A DNA stretch of 64,000 nt from RUG420 sp045642465 (GCA_045642465.1 JAZUIY010000015.1:248001-312000), one strand, 5' to 3'. Counted from the stretch's first letter, positions 24,959-34,490 are shown. The notes: a model not told the origin generated them from the letters alone. Numbers and translations are program-made.

Positions 24959-27715
24959 TTATTCTTCTACTTCTTCACCGGACTGATCAGAAAGCATGTG
25001 GCACTTCTTATACTTCTTGCCACTGCCGCACCAGCATGGGTCATTTGGACCCGGCTTGGCTTCTTTTACTACCGGCTTGTTGGTGCCGCCACGCTGTGCT
25101 TCATCAGCATCATCTTCGTGCTTTGCTGCGGTTACGGTTGCAACGCTCTTACGCTGAATTGGAGTCTGCTTACGAACCTGAACGGTGAGCATATCCTTAA
25201 CGGTGTTTTCGCGAATCAGAGCGGTCATGTCGTTGAAGATTTCGGAACTTTCATATTTGAAAGCAACTACCGGGTTCTGCTGTGCATAAGCGCGGAGGCC
25301 GATACCCTTCTTCAATTCGTCCATGGCATCAATGTGTTCCATCCACAATGCGTCTACATGGTGGAGGAGAAGCATTCTTTCCAGACTTCTGGTGATTTCC
25401 GGAGTGAATTCTTTTTCACGTGCTTCATATTTTTCGTGACCCTTGGTTTTCAGGAATTCACGGATTTCTTCTTTGTCCATCTTTTCGTGGAGATCTTCCG
25501 GTTCGGTAATCCAACCTAAGAACTTTTCACGAAGACCGGCAATTTCCCAAAGATCCCAACCTTCGTCGGATGCGCAGTAGTTATCTACAGCAATGTCGAT
25601 GGTTTCATCCAACATGCCGAGGATGGATTCCTTCAGGTCAACTTCGTCCAGAACCTGGTCACGCTGCTGATAGATGAGTTCACGCTGCTGGTTCATAACG
25701 TCATCGTACTTGAGGACGTTCTTACGGGTACCATAATGCATGCCTTCTACTTTCTTCTGAGCGTTGGCAATGGTCTTGGTCAAAGTCTTGAGTTCAATTG
25801 GAAGACTTTCGTCTACCTTCAGGGAGTCCATGATACGGGTCATCTTTTCACCGCCGAAGAGACGAATCAAGTCGTCTTCCATGGAGAGGAAGAAGCGGGA
25901 TTCACCCGGGTCACCCTGACGACCGGAACGGCCGCGGAGCTGGTTGTCGATACGTCTGGATTCGTGACGTTCGGTACCAAGGATAAACAGACCGCCGGCT
26001 TCTTTTACTTTTTCGGCTTCCGGAGCAATCTGTTCTTTGAACTTTTCAATCAGTTCGGCATACTGTGCACGAGCTTTGATAACGTCTTTGTTTTCGGTTT
26101 CTGCATAACCCATTGCTTCGGCAACGATTTCCGGAGCGAAGGACTTACGCAGCTGAGCCTTTGCAAGGAATTCTGGGTTACCACCCAGCATGATGTCGGT
26201 ACCACGACCAGCCATGTTGGTTGCAATGGTAACGGCACCGAACTTACCGGCCTGAGCAACGATTTCTGCTTCGCGTTCGTTGTTCTTTGCGTTCAGAACT
26301 TCGTGCTTAATGCCCTTGCTCTTTAAGAGCTTACTCATGATTTCAGACTTTTCAATGGAAACGGTACCAACCAGTACTGGCTGACCCTTTTCATGGCACT
26401 TCATAATCTGATCCATGGCAGCGTAGAACTTAGCCTTTTCGGTCTTGTAAACCACGTCTTCATGGTCCTGACGGATCATTGGCTTGTTGGTTGGAATTTC
26501 AACCGGGAACAAGTTGTAGATTTCAGAGAATTCGTCTGCTTCGGTCATAGCAGTACCGGTCATACCGGCCAGCTTGGTGTACAGACGGAAGTAGTTCTGG
26601 AAGGTAATGGAAGCAAGGGTCTTGGATTCGCGCTTAACGCTAACCTTTTCTTTTGCTTCAATTGCCTGGTGCAGGCCTTCGTTGTAACGTCTACCGTTCA
26701 TGATACGGCCGGTGAATTCGTCTACAATGAGAACTTCACCGTCTTTTACAACGTAGTCAATGTCGCGATGCATAACACCGTTTGCTTTCAAAGCCTGGTT
26801 AATGTGATGGAAGAGGGTAGTATTTTCAGCGTCAGTCAGGTTTTCTACACCGAAGAATGCTTCTGCCTTCTTAACACCGGACTGTGCAAGAGTAGCAGTC
26901 TTGTTCTTTTCGTCAACAATGTAGTCACCGTCACCGGCGTCTTCATATTCTTCTTTGGTTTCTACTTCTTTAACCTTGCTCATGGTAAGGGTCTGAACGA
27001 AAGCGTCAGCCATGGCATAAAGTTCGGTAGATTCGGTACCCATACCGGAAATGATAAGAGGGGTTCTGGCTTCGTCAATCAAGATGGAGTCAACTTCGTC
27101 CACAATAGCAAAGTTGTGGCCACGCTGAACCTTGTCCTTCTTGTACTGAACCATGTTGTCACGAAGGTAGTCGAAACCGAATTCATTGTTGGTACCGTAG
27201 GTGATATCAGCAGAATAAGCTTCGCGACGGGCATCGGTGGAAAGGCCGTTTACAATCAGACCAACAGAGAGGCCTAAGAAACGGTAAACTTTACCCATCC
27301 ATTCGGAGTCACGGCGAGCCAGGTAGTCGTTTACAGTTACAATGTGAACGCCCTGTTCGGAAAGAGCATTTAAGTAAGCAGGAAGGGTTGCAACCAAGGT
27401 CTTACCTTCACCGGTCTTCATTTCGGAAATACCACCGTTGTGAAGAACCAAACCACCTAAAATCTGGACTGGATATGGCTTCAAGCCCAATACACGCCAG
27501 TCTGCTTCACGGCAGGCAGCAAATGCATCAGGGAGAATATCGTCTAAGGTTTCACCATTAGCAAGACGTTCTTTGAGTTCTACAGTAACATTACGAAGTT
27601 CTTCGTCGGTCATTGCTGCATACTTGTCTTCCAATGCTAAAACGGCATCTTTAATTGGGGTCATTTTTCTGACTTCTTTAGCGGAATAGTCAAAAAGATT
27701 TTTAAACACGCCCAT
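24959..27715 (-). CDS. secA: Preprotein translocase ATPase SecA
   Basis: Motor that drives preproteins through SecYEG. 918 residues: Walker A in SEMKTGEGKTLVATLPAYL, preprotein cross-linking domain, DEAD-like DEVDSILIDEARTPL, helicase motif VI GRSGRQGDPGESRFFLS, the helical scaffold and a complete C-terminal SEC-C zinc motif (CWCGSGKKYKKCH). GGAG nine bases before the ATG at 27715 fixes the start (MGVFKNLFDYS); the 22-codon upstream extension is unlikely. In many Bacillota prfB follows secA; here prfB lies elsewhere at 49403. Confidence 0.98.
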   Translation of the reverse strand: MGVFKNLFDYSAKEVRKMTPIKDAVLALEDKYAAMTDEELRNVTVELKERLANGETLDDILPDAFAACREADWRVLGLKPYPVQILGGLVLHNGGISEMKTGEGKTLVATLPAYLNALSEQGVHIVTVNDYLARRDSEWMGKVYRFLGLSVGLIVNGLSTDARREAYSADITYGTNNEFGFDYLRDNMVQYKKDKVQRGHNFAIVDEVDSILIDEARTPLIISGMGTESTELYAMADAFVQTLTMSKVKEVETKEEYEDAGDGDYIVDEKNKTATLAQSGVKKAEAFFGVENLTDAENTTLFHHINQALKANGVMHRDIDYVVKDGEVLIVDEFTGRIMNGRRYNEGLHQAIEAKEKVSVKRESKTLASITFQNYFRLYTKLAGMTGTAMTEADEFSEIYNLFPVEIPTNKPMIRQDHEDVVYKTEKAKFYAAMDQIMKCHEKGQPVLVGTVSIEKSEIMSKLLKSKGIKHEVLNAKNNEREAEIVAQAGKFGAVTIATNMAGRGTDIMLGGNPEFLAKAQLRKSFAPEIVAEAMGYAETENKDVIKARAQYAELIEKFKEQIAPEAEKVKEAGGLFILGTERHESRRIDNQLRGRSGRQGDPGESRFFLSMEDDLIRLFGGEKMTRIMDSLKVDESLPIELKTLTKTIANAQKKVEGMHYGTRKNVLKYDDVMNQQRELIYQQRDQVLDEVDLKESILGMLDETIDIAVDNYCASDEGWDLWEIAGLREKFLGWITEPEDLHEKMDKEEIREFLKTKGHEKYEAREKEFTPEITRSLERMLLLHHVDALWMEHIDAMDELKKGIGLRAYAQQNPVVAFKYESSEIFNDMTALIRENTVKDMLTVQVRKQTPIQRKSVATVTAAKHEDDADEAQRGGTNKPVVKEAKPGPNDPCWCGSGKKYKKCHMLSDQSGEEVEE

Positions 27716-27791
27716 GGGGTAAATCTCCTTTGTGTTCAATTTTGTCTGTTCTTCCTGGGGAAACAAAACAGACTTATACATATACTAGTTC

Positions 27792-27800
27792 AGTATATCA
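27792..27800 (-). promoter_or_regulatory. Extended -10 promoter of secA
   Basis: On the minus strand TGATATACT forms an extended -10 about 77 bases before the secA start. No strong -35 is visible. Confidence 0.45.
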
Positions 27801-27841
27801 TACTAATGCGTCAAAATCATCTATAAATAGTATTAGAAACA

Positions 27842-27870
27842 TTGATTTATAAGCATAAATTAGATATAAT
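27842..27870 (+). promoter_or_regulatory. Promoter of the SRP RNA
   Basis: TTGATT (27842-27847), 17-base spacer, consensus TATAAT (27865-27870), about 30 bases before the SRP RNA fold. A 7-bp hairpin AAAAGCG/CGCTTTT follows at 27882-27900. Confidence 0.8.
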
Positions 27871-27902
27871 GTTGTCACAATAAAAGCGGAGTGCGCTTTT
27901 GT

Positions 27903-28024
27903 TTGGTCATACGGCGTGTGGGTCCTGTGCGACGGAGCGCTGTGAATCATGTCAGGCGGGGAACCGAGCAGCATTAAGCGGTCTGCAACGTGCGCCACAG
28001 TCCGCCTACCCGCTGTATGATCAA
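27903..28024 (+). ncRNA. ffs: Signal recognition particle RNA, small bacterial type
   Basis: The conserved Ffh-binding core is present: GTCAGG...GGGGAACC...AGCAGCATTAAGC with a GGAA tetraloop near 27959-27962. The ends pair: TTGGTCATAC (27903-27912) with GTATGATCAA (28015-28024), and further helices GCG/CGC and CTGTG/CACAG extend the hairpin. No Alu domain is evident, so it is the short form. The gene sits between divergent secA and dnaX, 44 bases before dnaX, and may be processed from a longer transcript. Confidence 0.87.
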
Positions 28025-28068
28025 GGAAAAGCAGCTTCGCTCATTTTTTTGGTAGGAGGCGAAGGAGA

Positions 28069-29922
28069 ATGTATCAAGCTCTATACAGAAAATGGAGACC
28101 TCGCGTATTTGCCGATGTGGTGGGACAAGACCACATTACCGGTACGCTCATGAACGAAATTAATACCGGTCGGCATTCCCACGCCTACCTGTTTACCGGC
28201 TCCCGCGGAACCGGTAAAACCACCTGCGCCAAAATCTTTGCCAAGGCTGTCAACTGTGAGCACCCGGTAAACGGGGACCCTTGCAATGAATGTGAAACCT
28301 GCCGCGGAATAGATAACGGCACCATCCTTGACATTGTTGAAATTGACGCCGCTTCCAACAACGGCGTTGATAATATCCGAGACATTCGGGACGAAGCAAA
28401 CTTTACGCCGGTTGGCGCCAAGTACCGTGTCTATATCATTGACGAAGTACACATGCTTTCTACCGGTGCGTTCAATGCCTTGCTGAAGACCTTGGAAGAA
28501 CCGCCGGAGCATGTAAAGTTCGTGCTGGCTACCACGGAAGTGCATAAAATGCCGGCCACCATTTTGTCTCGTTGTCAGCGCTTCGACTTCAAGCGGATCC
28601 GTCCGGAAGACATTGCCGGACGCCTGGCTTACGTAGCGGAGCAAGAAGGCCTGAACCTGACCCCAGGTGCAGCCAACTTGGTTGCCCGCCTGGCAGACGG
28701 TGCCCTTCGTGACGCACTGTCCATTTTGGACCAGTGCATGGGTTACGGCACCGACATAGACGAAGCCATTGTCAACGAAATGGTCGGTCTGGCCGGCAAA
28801 GATTACCTCTTCGCCCTGGCAGACTGCATTATTCGCAACGACAGTGCCGGCGCCTTGGAAAAAATCAATGACTTGCATAACCGCTCCTGTGACATGGAAC
28901 GCCTGTGCAACGAATTGGTTAACCACTTCCGCAACTTGATGGTTGCCAAAGCGGTTCACGACGCCCACGACTTAATTATTTGCTCCGAACAGGAACTGGA
29001 GGCATACAATTCCATGGCCGCCGCCTGTTCTATGGACGAAATCCTGAACGTACTGAATGTTCTGGGAGACACCGTAACCAATCTGCGCAAAGGCTTAAAC
29101 CGCCGCGTAGAAATGGAAATGGCAGTTATCCGCCTTTGCTCCGGTGAACCGGTTGAGAGGGCTACCTATACCGTACCGAAAGCAGCACCTGCCCCGGCAC
29201 CTGCTCCTAAACCAGCACCTGCCCCGGCACCAACACCTGCTCCAGCCCCAGTTCCGGAACCAACACCGGAACCTGAACCAATTCCGGAACCGGTAGAAGA
29301 ACCACAGTTCCAGTTCTCTGCTCCGGCAGAAGAGGAACCGGTTCCTCCACCAGAAGAGGAGAAACCGCTGGAAGGCCAGGTTGGGTTCTTTGGTATGGAA
29401 GAAGACGTTCCGCCGCCACCAATGGAAGAAGCACCTGCTCCTGCACCGGCACCGGTGGTAGAACCGGAAGTGGAGGCCATTCCATCCGGCCCGGATATTT
29501 CCCTTCAGGAAGAACCGGAAGACGGCCTGATTCCAACTCAGGTTTGGAACGCTGTTATTAGAGAAGCAGTTACCAATGACAAAGCGCTCATTGGCTGCAT
29601 GAATTCCGCAAAAGCATATAAGCGGGGCAATGCCCTTCTTTTACAGACAGACAACTTCCTTTTGAAGAACTTTGTAAATATAGAACCGCATAAAACCGCC
29701 ATTTATAACGCAACTTACACGGTAATGGGGACGTATTTGAATCCACGCATTGCCGAAGCCGATGACGTGGCAGACTTTGCCACTGACGTTCCGGAGGAAA
29801 AGGAAGTTCTTCACGAACCAAAGCCAAAAGAGGAACCGGAAGTTCCGAAAAAGGCAGATCCTTTGGATGGATTCGTAGATAGTATCAAAATGATGGGCAT
29901 AGACCTGACAATTGAGGAGTAA
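28069..29922 (+). CDS. dnaX: DNA polymerase III subunit gamma/tau
   Basis: Clamp-loader ATPase of the replicative polymerase. 617 residues: Walker A GSRGTGKTTCAK near residue 45, a four-cysteine zinc module (CEHPVNGDPCNECETC), the DEVHMLSTGAFNALLK block and SRCQRFDFKRI. A Pro/Ala/Glu-rich linker (about residues 370-475) joins to a tau-like C-terminal domain. I see no A-rich slippery heptamer with a following stop, so a frameshifted gamma form is not supported. AGGAGG and GGAG both lie upstream of the ATG. First gene of dnaX-ybaB-recR-smpB. Confidence 0.96.
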   Translation: MYQALYRKWRPRVFADVVGQDHITGTLMNEINTGRHSHAYLFTGSRGTGKTTCAKIFAKAVNCEHPVNGDPCNECETCRGIDNGTILDIVEIDAASNNGVDNIRDIRDEANFTPVGAKYRVYIIDEVHMLSTGAFNALLKTLEEPPEHVKFVLATTEVHKMPATILSRCQRFDFKRIRPEDIAGRLAYVAEQEGLNLTPGAANLVARLADGALRDALSILDQCMGYGTDIDEAIVNEMVGLAGKDYLFALADCIIRNDSAGALEKINDLHNRSCDMERLCNELVNHFRNLMVAKAVHDAHDLIICSEQELEAYNSMAAACSMDEILNVLNVLGDTVTNLRKGLNRRVEMEMAVIRLCSGEPVERATYTVPKAAPAPAPAPKPAPAPAPTPAPAPVPEPTPEPEPIPEPVEEPQFQFSAPAEEEPVPPPEEEKPLEGQVGFFGMEEDVPPPPMEEAPAPAPAPVVEPEVEAIPSGPDISLQEEPEDGLIPTQVWNAVIREAVTNDKALIGCMNSAKAYKRGNALLLQTDNFLLKNFVNIEPHKTAIYNATYTVMGTYLNPRIAEADDVADFATDVPEEKEVLHEPKPKEEPEVPKKADPLDGFVDSIKMMGIDLTIEE

Positions 29923-29927
29923 AAGAC

Positions 29928-30278
29928 ATGAAAGCAAATGTTCCAAAGACCGGCATGGGTGGAAACCAGGCCAACATGATGAAGCAGATTCAGAAAATGC
30001 AGGAAGACATGGAAGCCAAGCAGGCTGAAATCAGCGAAACCGAATTCACCGCATCTGCAGGTGGCGGAGCCGTTGAAGTAGCTGTAAAGGGTTCCCATGA
30101 AGTCACTTCCATTAAAATTCAGCCGGAAGTATGTGATCCGGACGATGTAGAAATGCTGGAAGATTTGTTGCTGGCTGCCTTGAATGAAGCAAACCGCAAG
30201 GGCGCAGAAACCATGGAAAATGCCATGGGCGCATTCACCAACGGTATGAACATTCCAGGCCTTGGAGGTCTCCTTTAA
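29928..30278 (+). CDS. YbaB/EbfC family nucleoid-associated protein
   Basis: 116 residues, small DNA-binding dimer of the YbaB/EbfC family, which coats DNA and in other species affects gene expression. Typical features are the Met/Gln-rich helix QANMMKQIQKMQEDM, the VEVAVKGSHEVTSIKI strand pair and the C-terminal helix EMLEDLLLAALNEANRK. It starts 5 bases after dnaX with GAGGAG inside the dnaX end, and its stop overlaps the recR start (TAATG). The dnaX-ybaB-recR order is conserved widely. Confidence 0.94.
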   Translation: MKANVPKTGMGGNQANMMKQIQKMQEDMEAKQAEISETEFTASAGGGAVEVAVKGSHEVTSIKIQPEVCDPDDVEMLEDLLLAALNEANRKGAETMENAMGAFTNGMNIPGLGGLL

Positions 30279-30871
30279 TGAGTGTTGATGTTGCAGCATT
30301 GTCCAAACTCATTGAGCAGTTTGAACGCATTCCGGGCATTGGACACAAGAGTGCCCAGCGCATGGCGTTTTATGTTTTGAATATGCCGGAAGAGGACGCG
30401 GAAGCTTTCGCGGACTCTATTTTGGCTGCTCGCAAAAACATTCACCAGTGCAAAATTTGCTGCAATTTAACCGAAGATGAACTGTGTTCTATTTGCCGCA
30501 ACGAAGCCAGGGACAAAACTACGGTTTGCGTAGTGGAAGACCCTCGGGATGTAATGGCAATTGAACGCACTCATGAATTTGGCGGAACTTATCATGTTCT
30601 GCACGGTGCTATATCGCCAATGAGCGGGGTAGGACCGGACCAACTGACCATTAAACAATTACTTGCCCGTTTGGACGGCGTAGATGAAGTAATTATGGCT
30701 ACCAACCCGACGGTAGAAGGGGAGGCAACTGCCATGTATATTTCCCGTTTACTGAAACCAATGGGCATTAAAACCACTCGTCTTGCCTACGGCGTACCGG
30801 TTGGAGCTGACCTGGAATACGCCGACGAGGTCACCTTGACCAGAGCCATGGAGGGCAGACGAGAAATTTGA
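30278..30871 (+). CDS. recR: Recombination mediator RecR
   Basis: Works with RecF and RecO to load RecA at gaps. 197 residues with the helix-hairpin-helix RIPGIGHKSAQRMAFYVL, a zinc finger CKICCNLTEDELCSIC, and the Toprim domain (VCVVEDPRDVMAIERT, NPTVEGEATAMYI). Start ATG overlaps the ybaB stop by one base. The next gene smpB follows 29 bases on. Confidence 0.97.
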   Translation: MSVDVAALSKLIEQFERIPGIGHKSAQRMAFYVLNMPEEDAEAFADSILAARKNIHQCKICCNLTEDELCSICRNEARDKTTVCVVEDPRDVMAIERTHEFGGTYHVLHGAISPMSGVGPDQLTIKQLLARLDGVDEVIMATNPTVEGEATAMYISRLLKPMGIKTTRLAYGVPVGADLEYADEVTLTRAMEGRREI

Positions 30872-30900
30872 CCGATCCCAACCGGAAAGGAGGGAAATGC

Positions 30901-31377
30901 ATGGCTGAAAAAAAGGATAACGGCTTACAGACGGTAGCCCAAAACCGGAAAGCTTACCACGAATATTTCGTCATTGAAAGCTTTGAAGCCGGCATTGAAC
31001 TCTTTGGTACGGAAGTAAAATCCGTCCGCCAGGGAAAGGTGAACTTAAAGGACGCCTACTGCAGCTTTGATGACGGAGAACTCTTCGTCAACGGCATGCA
31101 CATCAGTCCTTATGAATTTGGGAATATCTTTAACCAAGACCCAATGCGGAAGCGGAAACTGCTGATGCATAAAAGGGAAATCAACAAACTCTTTGGAGAA
31201 ACCAAGCAGCAGGGGTATACCTTAATCCCGTTATCTGCTTATTTCAGAAAAGGACGTTTGAAAATCCAAGTGGGCCTTTGCAAAGGTAAAAAGATATACG
31301 ATAAACGCGAATCTATTGCTAGAAAAGATGCTGCTCGGGAAGCAGAGCGTGTCCTGAAAACCAGAAACCAGTATTAA
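30901..31377 (+). CDS. smpB: SsrA-binding protein SmpB
   Basis: Binds tmRNA and brings it to stalled ribosomes for trans-translation. 158 residues with NRKAYHEYFVIESFEAGIEL, GTEVKSVRQGKVNLKDAY and the basic C-terminal tail KKIYDKRESIARKDAARE, which mimics the codon-anticodon helix. AAGGAGGG precedes the ATG at 30901; an upstream TTG overlapping recR is unlikely. The partner RNA gene ssrA begins 3 bases after its stop codon, so SmpB and tmRNA may share one transcript. Confidence 0.97.
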   Translation: MAEKKDNGLQTVAQNRKAYHEYFVIESFEAGIELFGTEVKSVRQGKVNLKDAYCSFDDGELFVNGMHISPYEFGNIFNQDPMRKRKLLMHKREINKLFGETKQQGYTLIPLSAYFRKGRLKIQVGLCKGKKIYDKRESIARKDAAREAERVLKTRNQY

Positions 31378-31380
31378 CAT

Positions 31381-31737
31381 GGGGATGAAAGGATTTCGAC
31401 GGGGATTTTGAAGCATGATAAGCGGGTAGAGGCGCAAGACCGCTTTAAAACTTGCACGTTTTTTCAAAATAAACGACAACAATAATTTTGAACTTCAGGC
31501 TGCGTAAGCAGTCCTGCATCCTGGTCGGGAATACTGCGGCCCGATTTTAGGGTGTCATATTAGCAGTGAACGTGAATGGAGGAGCACTTCGGCCTCCATC
31601 ATGCATTAGGAAGTTACCGACGGTGTAAGCCTGTTCGCCGGCGTGCACCAGGGGGAATCTTAAAAGACGGAATACACCCGTAGAAAGTTGTGTGGATGGA
31701 TTTTCGGACGCGGTTTCGATTACCGCCATCTCCACCA
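31381..31737 (+). ncRNA. ssrA: Transfer-messenger RNA (tmRNA)
   Basis: Rescues stalled ribosomes. The 5' end GGGGATGAAAGGATTTCGAC and the 3' end TTCGATTACCGCCATCTCCACCA-like tRNA half (31714-31737) pair through GGGGATG/CATCTCC, and CCA is encoded. The only open tag frame runs through AAC GAC AAC and reads NDNNNFELQAA before TAA at 31505-31507; the resume codon just before is ATA or AAA, not the common GCA. The gene directly follows smpB and has a strong terminator. Confidence 0.95.
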
Positions 31738-31742
31738 AATAT

Positions 31743-31780
31743 AAGGGGCCCAAAGGAATTCCTTTAGGCCCTTTCTTTTT
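31743..31780 (+). terminator. Terminator of ssrA
   Basis: GGGGCC and AAAGG pair with CCTTT and GGCCC around AATT, followed by TTTCTTTTT. Confidence 0.88.
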
Positions 31781-31810
31781 CAAGGATGATTTTAATAAAA
31801 GGATGATTGT

Positions 31811-33019
31811 ATGAAGATTATTCAAAAAGACGAGGTGCTGGTAGAACAGCCCCGCCTTGGCGTAGGTGTGTACTTTGCTGCACTCCTTGCCATGGTAACC
31901 GTCCAATGGATGACCTTAGACATGTACTTGCCGGCTTTGCCGGTGCTGAAGCAAGAGTTTGCCTCCAATGAGGCACTGCTCAATTTCAGCTTCAACAGTA
32001 ACATTTTGTTCTGCGCCATAGGTACCCTGATTGGCGGAACGCTCAGTGACAAGTACGGTCGAAAACCGGTTATGATTGTTGGTCTGATTATGGCCATTGT
32101 TGGACTATTTGGATGTGCTGCATCCAACGATGTCGTCATGTTAACCATTCAAAGAGGCGTTGCCGGATTAGGTGGCGGTGTTGCACAAACAGTTGCCCTT
32201 GCTGTAGGTAGAGATAGCTTTACCGGGCAGACCTTTAAAACCACCACCACTATTTCTCAGGCTGCGGCGGTCATTGGCCCGGTCTTTGCGCCGGCCATTG
32301 GATCTTCCCTCATTGAATACCTCAACTGGCGTTGGATTTTCATTGTGGCTGCATTGGGTACTTTAATTACCTTGATTCCAATCTGCTTTGCCGCAGAAAC
32401 CTGGCCAAAAGAATGCCGTCATGTAGACAGCGTTTGGGGTGCAACCAAGCAGACCTTGCTTTTGGGCAAGAATGCCACATACCTCAGCTTTATGGGAACC
32501 ATTCTTCTGTTAACCATTCCGGTATGGGCTTATTTGTCAGTTTGTTCCTACGTTTTTTATGATGACTTTGGTGTAAGCAATTTGAAGTACACCATTCTCT
32601 ATTCCATTGGTACCATTATTTCCTGCTGTTCGCCGTTTGTTTATATGGCTATGGCAAAGAAATTAGAGTCCAGACGGATTATCAAAGTCTGCATGGGCTT
32701 TGTGGTTCTTGGCGGTGCAGCCTTTGCACTGATTGCCTCAAAGAGCCCGGTTCTCTTCCTCGTTGCCATGGTCCCTATCTTCTTGGCAGAAGGCATTGTC
32801 CGTCCGCTTTGTACCGTTGAAGTTATGGAACGCTACAAAGAACAAGCCGGCTCCGCCAGCGCACTGAACACCTTCTTCTTAATGATTATTGGTGTGGTAG
32901 GTTCTTCCCTTGCAACCATGAACTGGAGCACCTTCATTACCGGTCTTGCCATCATTTCCTTTGGCTGTGCCGCGCTCTCTCTTGTGTTCTGGCTGCCAGG
33001 CAAAAAGTTTGTGAAATAA
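31811..33019 (+). CDS. MFS efflux transporter, Bcr/CflA family
   Basis: 402 residues with 12 predicted membrane segments, family of proton-driven drug exporters. Signatures: DMYLPALPVLKQEF in the first loop, GTLSDKYGRKPVMIVG (motif A), QRGVAGLGGGVAQTVALAVGRD and GPVFAPAIGSSLIEYLNWRW (motif C region). GGATGAT precedes the ATG. It stands alone after tmRNA and before the rmuC terminator. Substrate cannot be predicted; family members export sulfonamides, chloramphenicol, bicyclomycin or cysteine. Confidence 0.9.
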   Translation: MKIIQKDEVLVEQPRLGVGVYFAALLAMVTVQWMTLDMYLPALPVLKQEFASNEALLNFSFNSNILFCAIGTLIGGTLSDKYGRKPVMIVGLIMAIVGLFGCAASNDVVMLTIQRGVAGLGGGVAQTVALAVGRDSFTGQTFKTTTTISQAAAVIGPVFAPAIGSSLIEYLNWRWIFIVAALGTLITLIPICFAAETWPKECRHVDSVWGATKQTLLLGKNATYLSFMGTILLLTIPVWAYLSVCSYVFYDDFGVSNLKYTILYSIGTIISCCSPFVYMAMAKKLESRRIIKVCMGFVVLGGAAFALIASKSPVLFLVAMVPIFLAEGIVRPLCTVEVMERYKEQAGSASALNTFFLMIIGVVGSSLATMNWSTFITGLAIISFGCAALSLVFWLPGKKFVK

Positions 33020-33035
33020 CCAAAAACAAAATAGT

Positions 33036-33065
33036 AAAAGACCAGCCAAAAAGGCTGGTCTTTTT
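33036..33065. terminator. Bidirectional terminator between the MFS gene and rmuC
   Basis: AAAGACCAGCC pairs with GGCTGGTCTTT around AAAAA, with T-run. Confidence 0.92.
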
Positions 33066-33076
33066 GATTTATCAAA

Positions 33077-34378
33077 TTATTCTAATTCAAGCAGCTGGTT
33101 GGCATCGGCTTCGTCCAAGAGTTCCACGTTTTTCAGTTTCTTCTGGATGATGGTGTTTCTGTGATCTGCTTCGTCCAATACTTTTCCGGCTTCGTCCACT
33201 TTCTTCTTGGCCTTAGCAAGAAGGTCTCCGAATTTGTCGTACTGGGTTTTGGCAGCGCCCAGAACCTTTTCCACTTCTGCTGCCTTTTCGTTAATGGCAA
33301 TAGAGCGGAAGCCCATGGCCAAGGAGTTAAGGAGAGCGGTAATGGTGCTAGGTCCTGCTACCATAATACCTTCTGCCTGAAGCCATTCGGACAAGCCGTT
33401 GCGGTTGCTCATGACTTCGGCATACAAGCCTTCTGTGGCCAAATACATTATGGCAAATGGGGTGGTTTCCGGAACGGAAATGTAGTTCTTAATGGACTTG
33501 GCTTCCCCTTTAATACGGGTTTCCAATGCCTTTTTAGCAGCTTCTAATGCTTCTAAGTCACCTCGGTCGGATGCGTCGGCCAAGCGGGCATAGTCTTCCA
33601 TTGGGAACTTAGAGTCCACCGGTAGCCAGGTGACTGCCTCGGAGTCGGCGTTTGGAATTTTAACGGCGAATTCAACCTGTCCGTTATACTTCGGATTGGT
33701 CTTCACGTTGATGTCATACATACCTGGAATGGTTTGATCCAAAATGTTTCCAAGCTGTACTTCAGCCCAAGTACCGCGGGACTTTACGTTGGTCAGAACA
33801 CGGTTTAAGCCTTTGACGTTGTCGGTTACACCGGCAGACAATTCCTTCATTTCCCCAAGGGACTTGTGTACGTTTTCCAACTGAGTGGAAACCTGTTCAA
33901 AGGAAGCATTAATGCGTTTATTCAAGGTGTCGGTTAACTTTTCATCTACGGTTAACCGCATTTGTTCCAACTTCTTTTCGTTGCTTTCCTGCATGCCGGA
34001 AATGGACTTGCTCAGCACTTCAGACTGCTTTTCTGCACCCTGAACCACGCTTTCCCGCATTTGTTCCAGCTTCTTTTCATTGTTTTCCTGCAGGGCGAGA
34101 ATGGAAGAGGTGATAATTGTGTTTTGCTTTTCGTTCGAGGTATTCAATTCTTTCATGATTTGGATTTGCTGCTCATAGTTCTTGTCAGTCAAATCCTTCA
34201 TGTGGTCTGTTAAATCTTTTGTGTGCTTGTTGAGATAAGCCAACTGGCCTGCGCTCTGATTACTCAGGGTTTCAATCTTATCCAACTGAACGGTATTTGG
34301 CTTCTTCAGCAGAACCAGCAGAATAAGAACCAAAAGCAAAAGAATAATAACAATGCATAAAATGAGTTCCGGTGTCAT
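33077..34378 (-). CDS. rmuC: DNA recombination protein RmuC homologue
   Basis: 433 residues. One N-terminal membrane segment (residues 4-24) is followed by a long coiled coil with two near-identical stretches (NNEKKLEQMRESV and SNEKKLEQMRLTV) and then the RmuC nuclease-like domain (SRGTWAEVQLGNILDQTIPG, LPVDSKFPMEDY). RmuC limits DNA inversions in E. coli; its biochemical role is not settled. A TATAAT lies about 28 bases before the ATG on the minus strand. Single gene. Confidence 0.9.
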   Translation of the reverse strand: MTPELILCIVIILLLLVLILLVLLKKPNTVQLDKIETLSNQSAGQLAYLNKHTKDLTDHMKDLTDKNYEQQIQIMKELNTSNEKQNTIITSSILALQENNEKKLEQMRESVVQGAEKQSEVLSKSISGMQESNEKKLEQMRLTVDEKLTDTLNKRINASFEQVSTQLENVHKSLGEMKELSAGVTDNVKGLNRVLTNVKSRGTWAEVQLGNILDQTIPGMYDINVKTNPKYNGQVEFAVKIPNADSEAVTWLPVDSKFPMEDYARLADASDRGDLEALEAAKKALETRIKGEAKSIKNYISVPETTPFAIMYLATEGLYAEVMSNRNGLSEWLQAEGIMVAGPSTITALLNSLAMGFRSIAINEKAAEVEKVLGAAKTQYDKFGDLLAKAKKKVDEAGKVLDEADHRNTIIQKKLKNVELLDEADANQLLELE

Positions 34379-34454
34379 GTTCTTCCTCCGTTAATTTACT
34401 GCCTCTATTATAACCGACAATGGACCCGGCATGGTACCATTATTCGAACTTTAC

Positions 34455-34490
34455 TCAAAAAGAAGAAAGCCTCCGGTAAGGAGGCTTTTC
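34455..34490 (-). terminator. Terminator of the OB-fold membrane protein gene
   Basis: AAAGCCTCC pairs with GGAGGCTTT; on the minus strand it is followed by CTTCTTTTTG. Confidence 0.88.

Noticed and set aside
28025..28055. Terminator after the SRP RNA
   Set aside because: There is a T-run, but the preceding AGC/GCT stem is only three pairs long; readthrough into dnaX with processing is as likely.
28069..29922. Programmed frameshift in dnaX giving gamma
   Set aside because: No A-rich slippery site followed by a near stop in the -1 frame was found.
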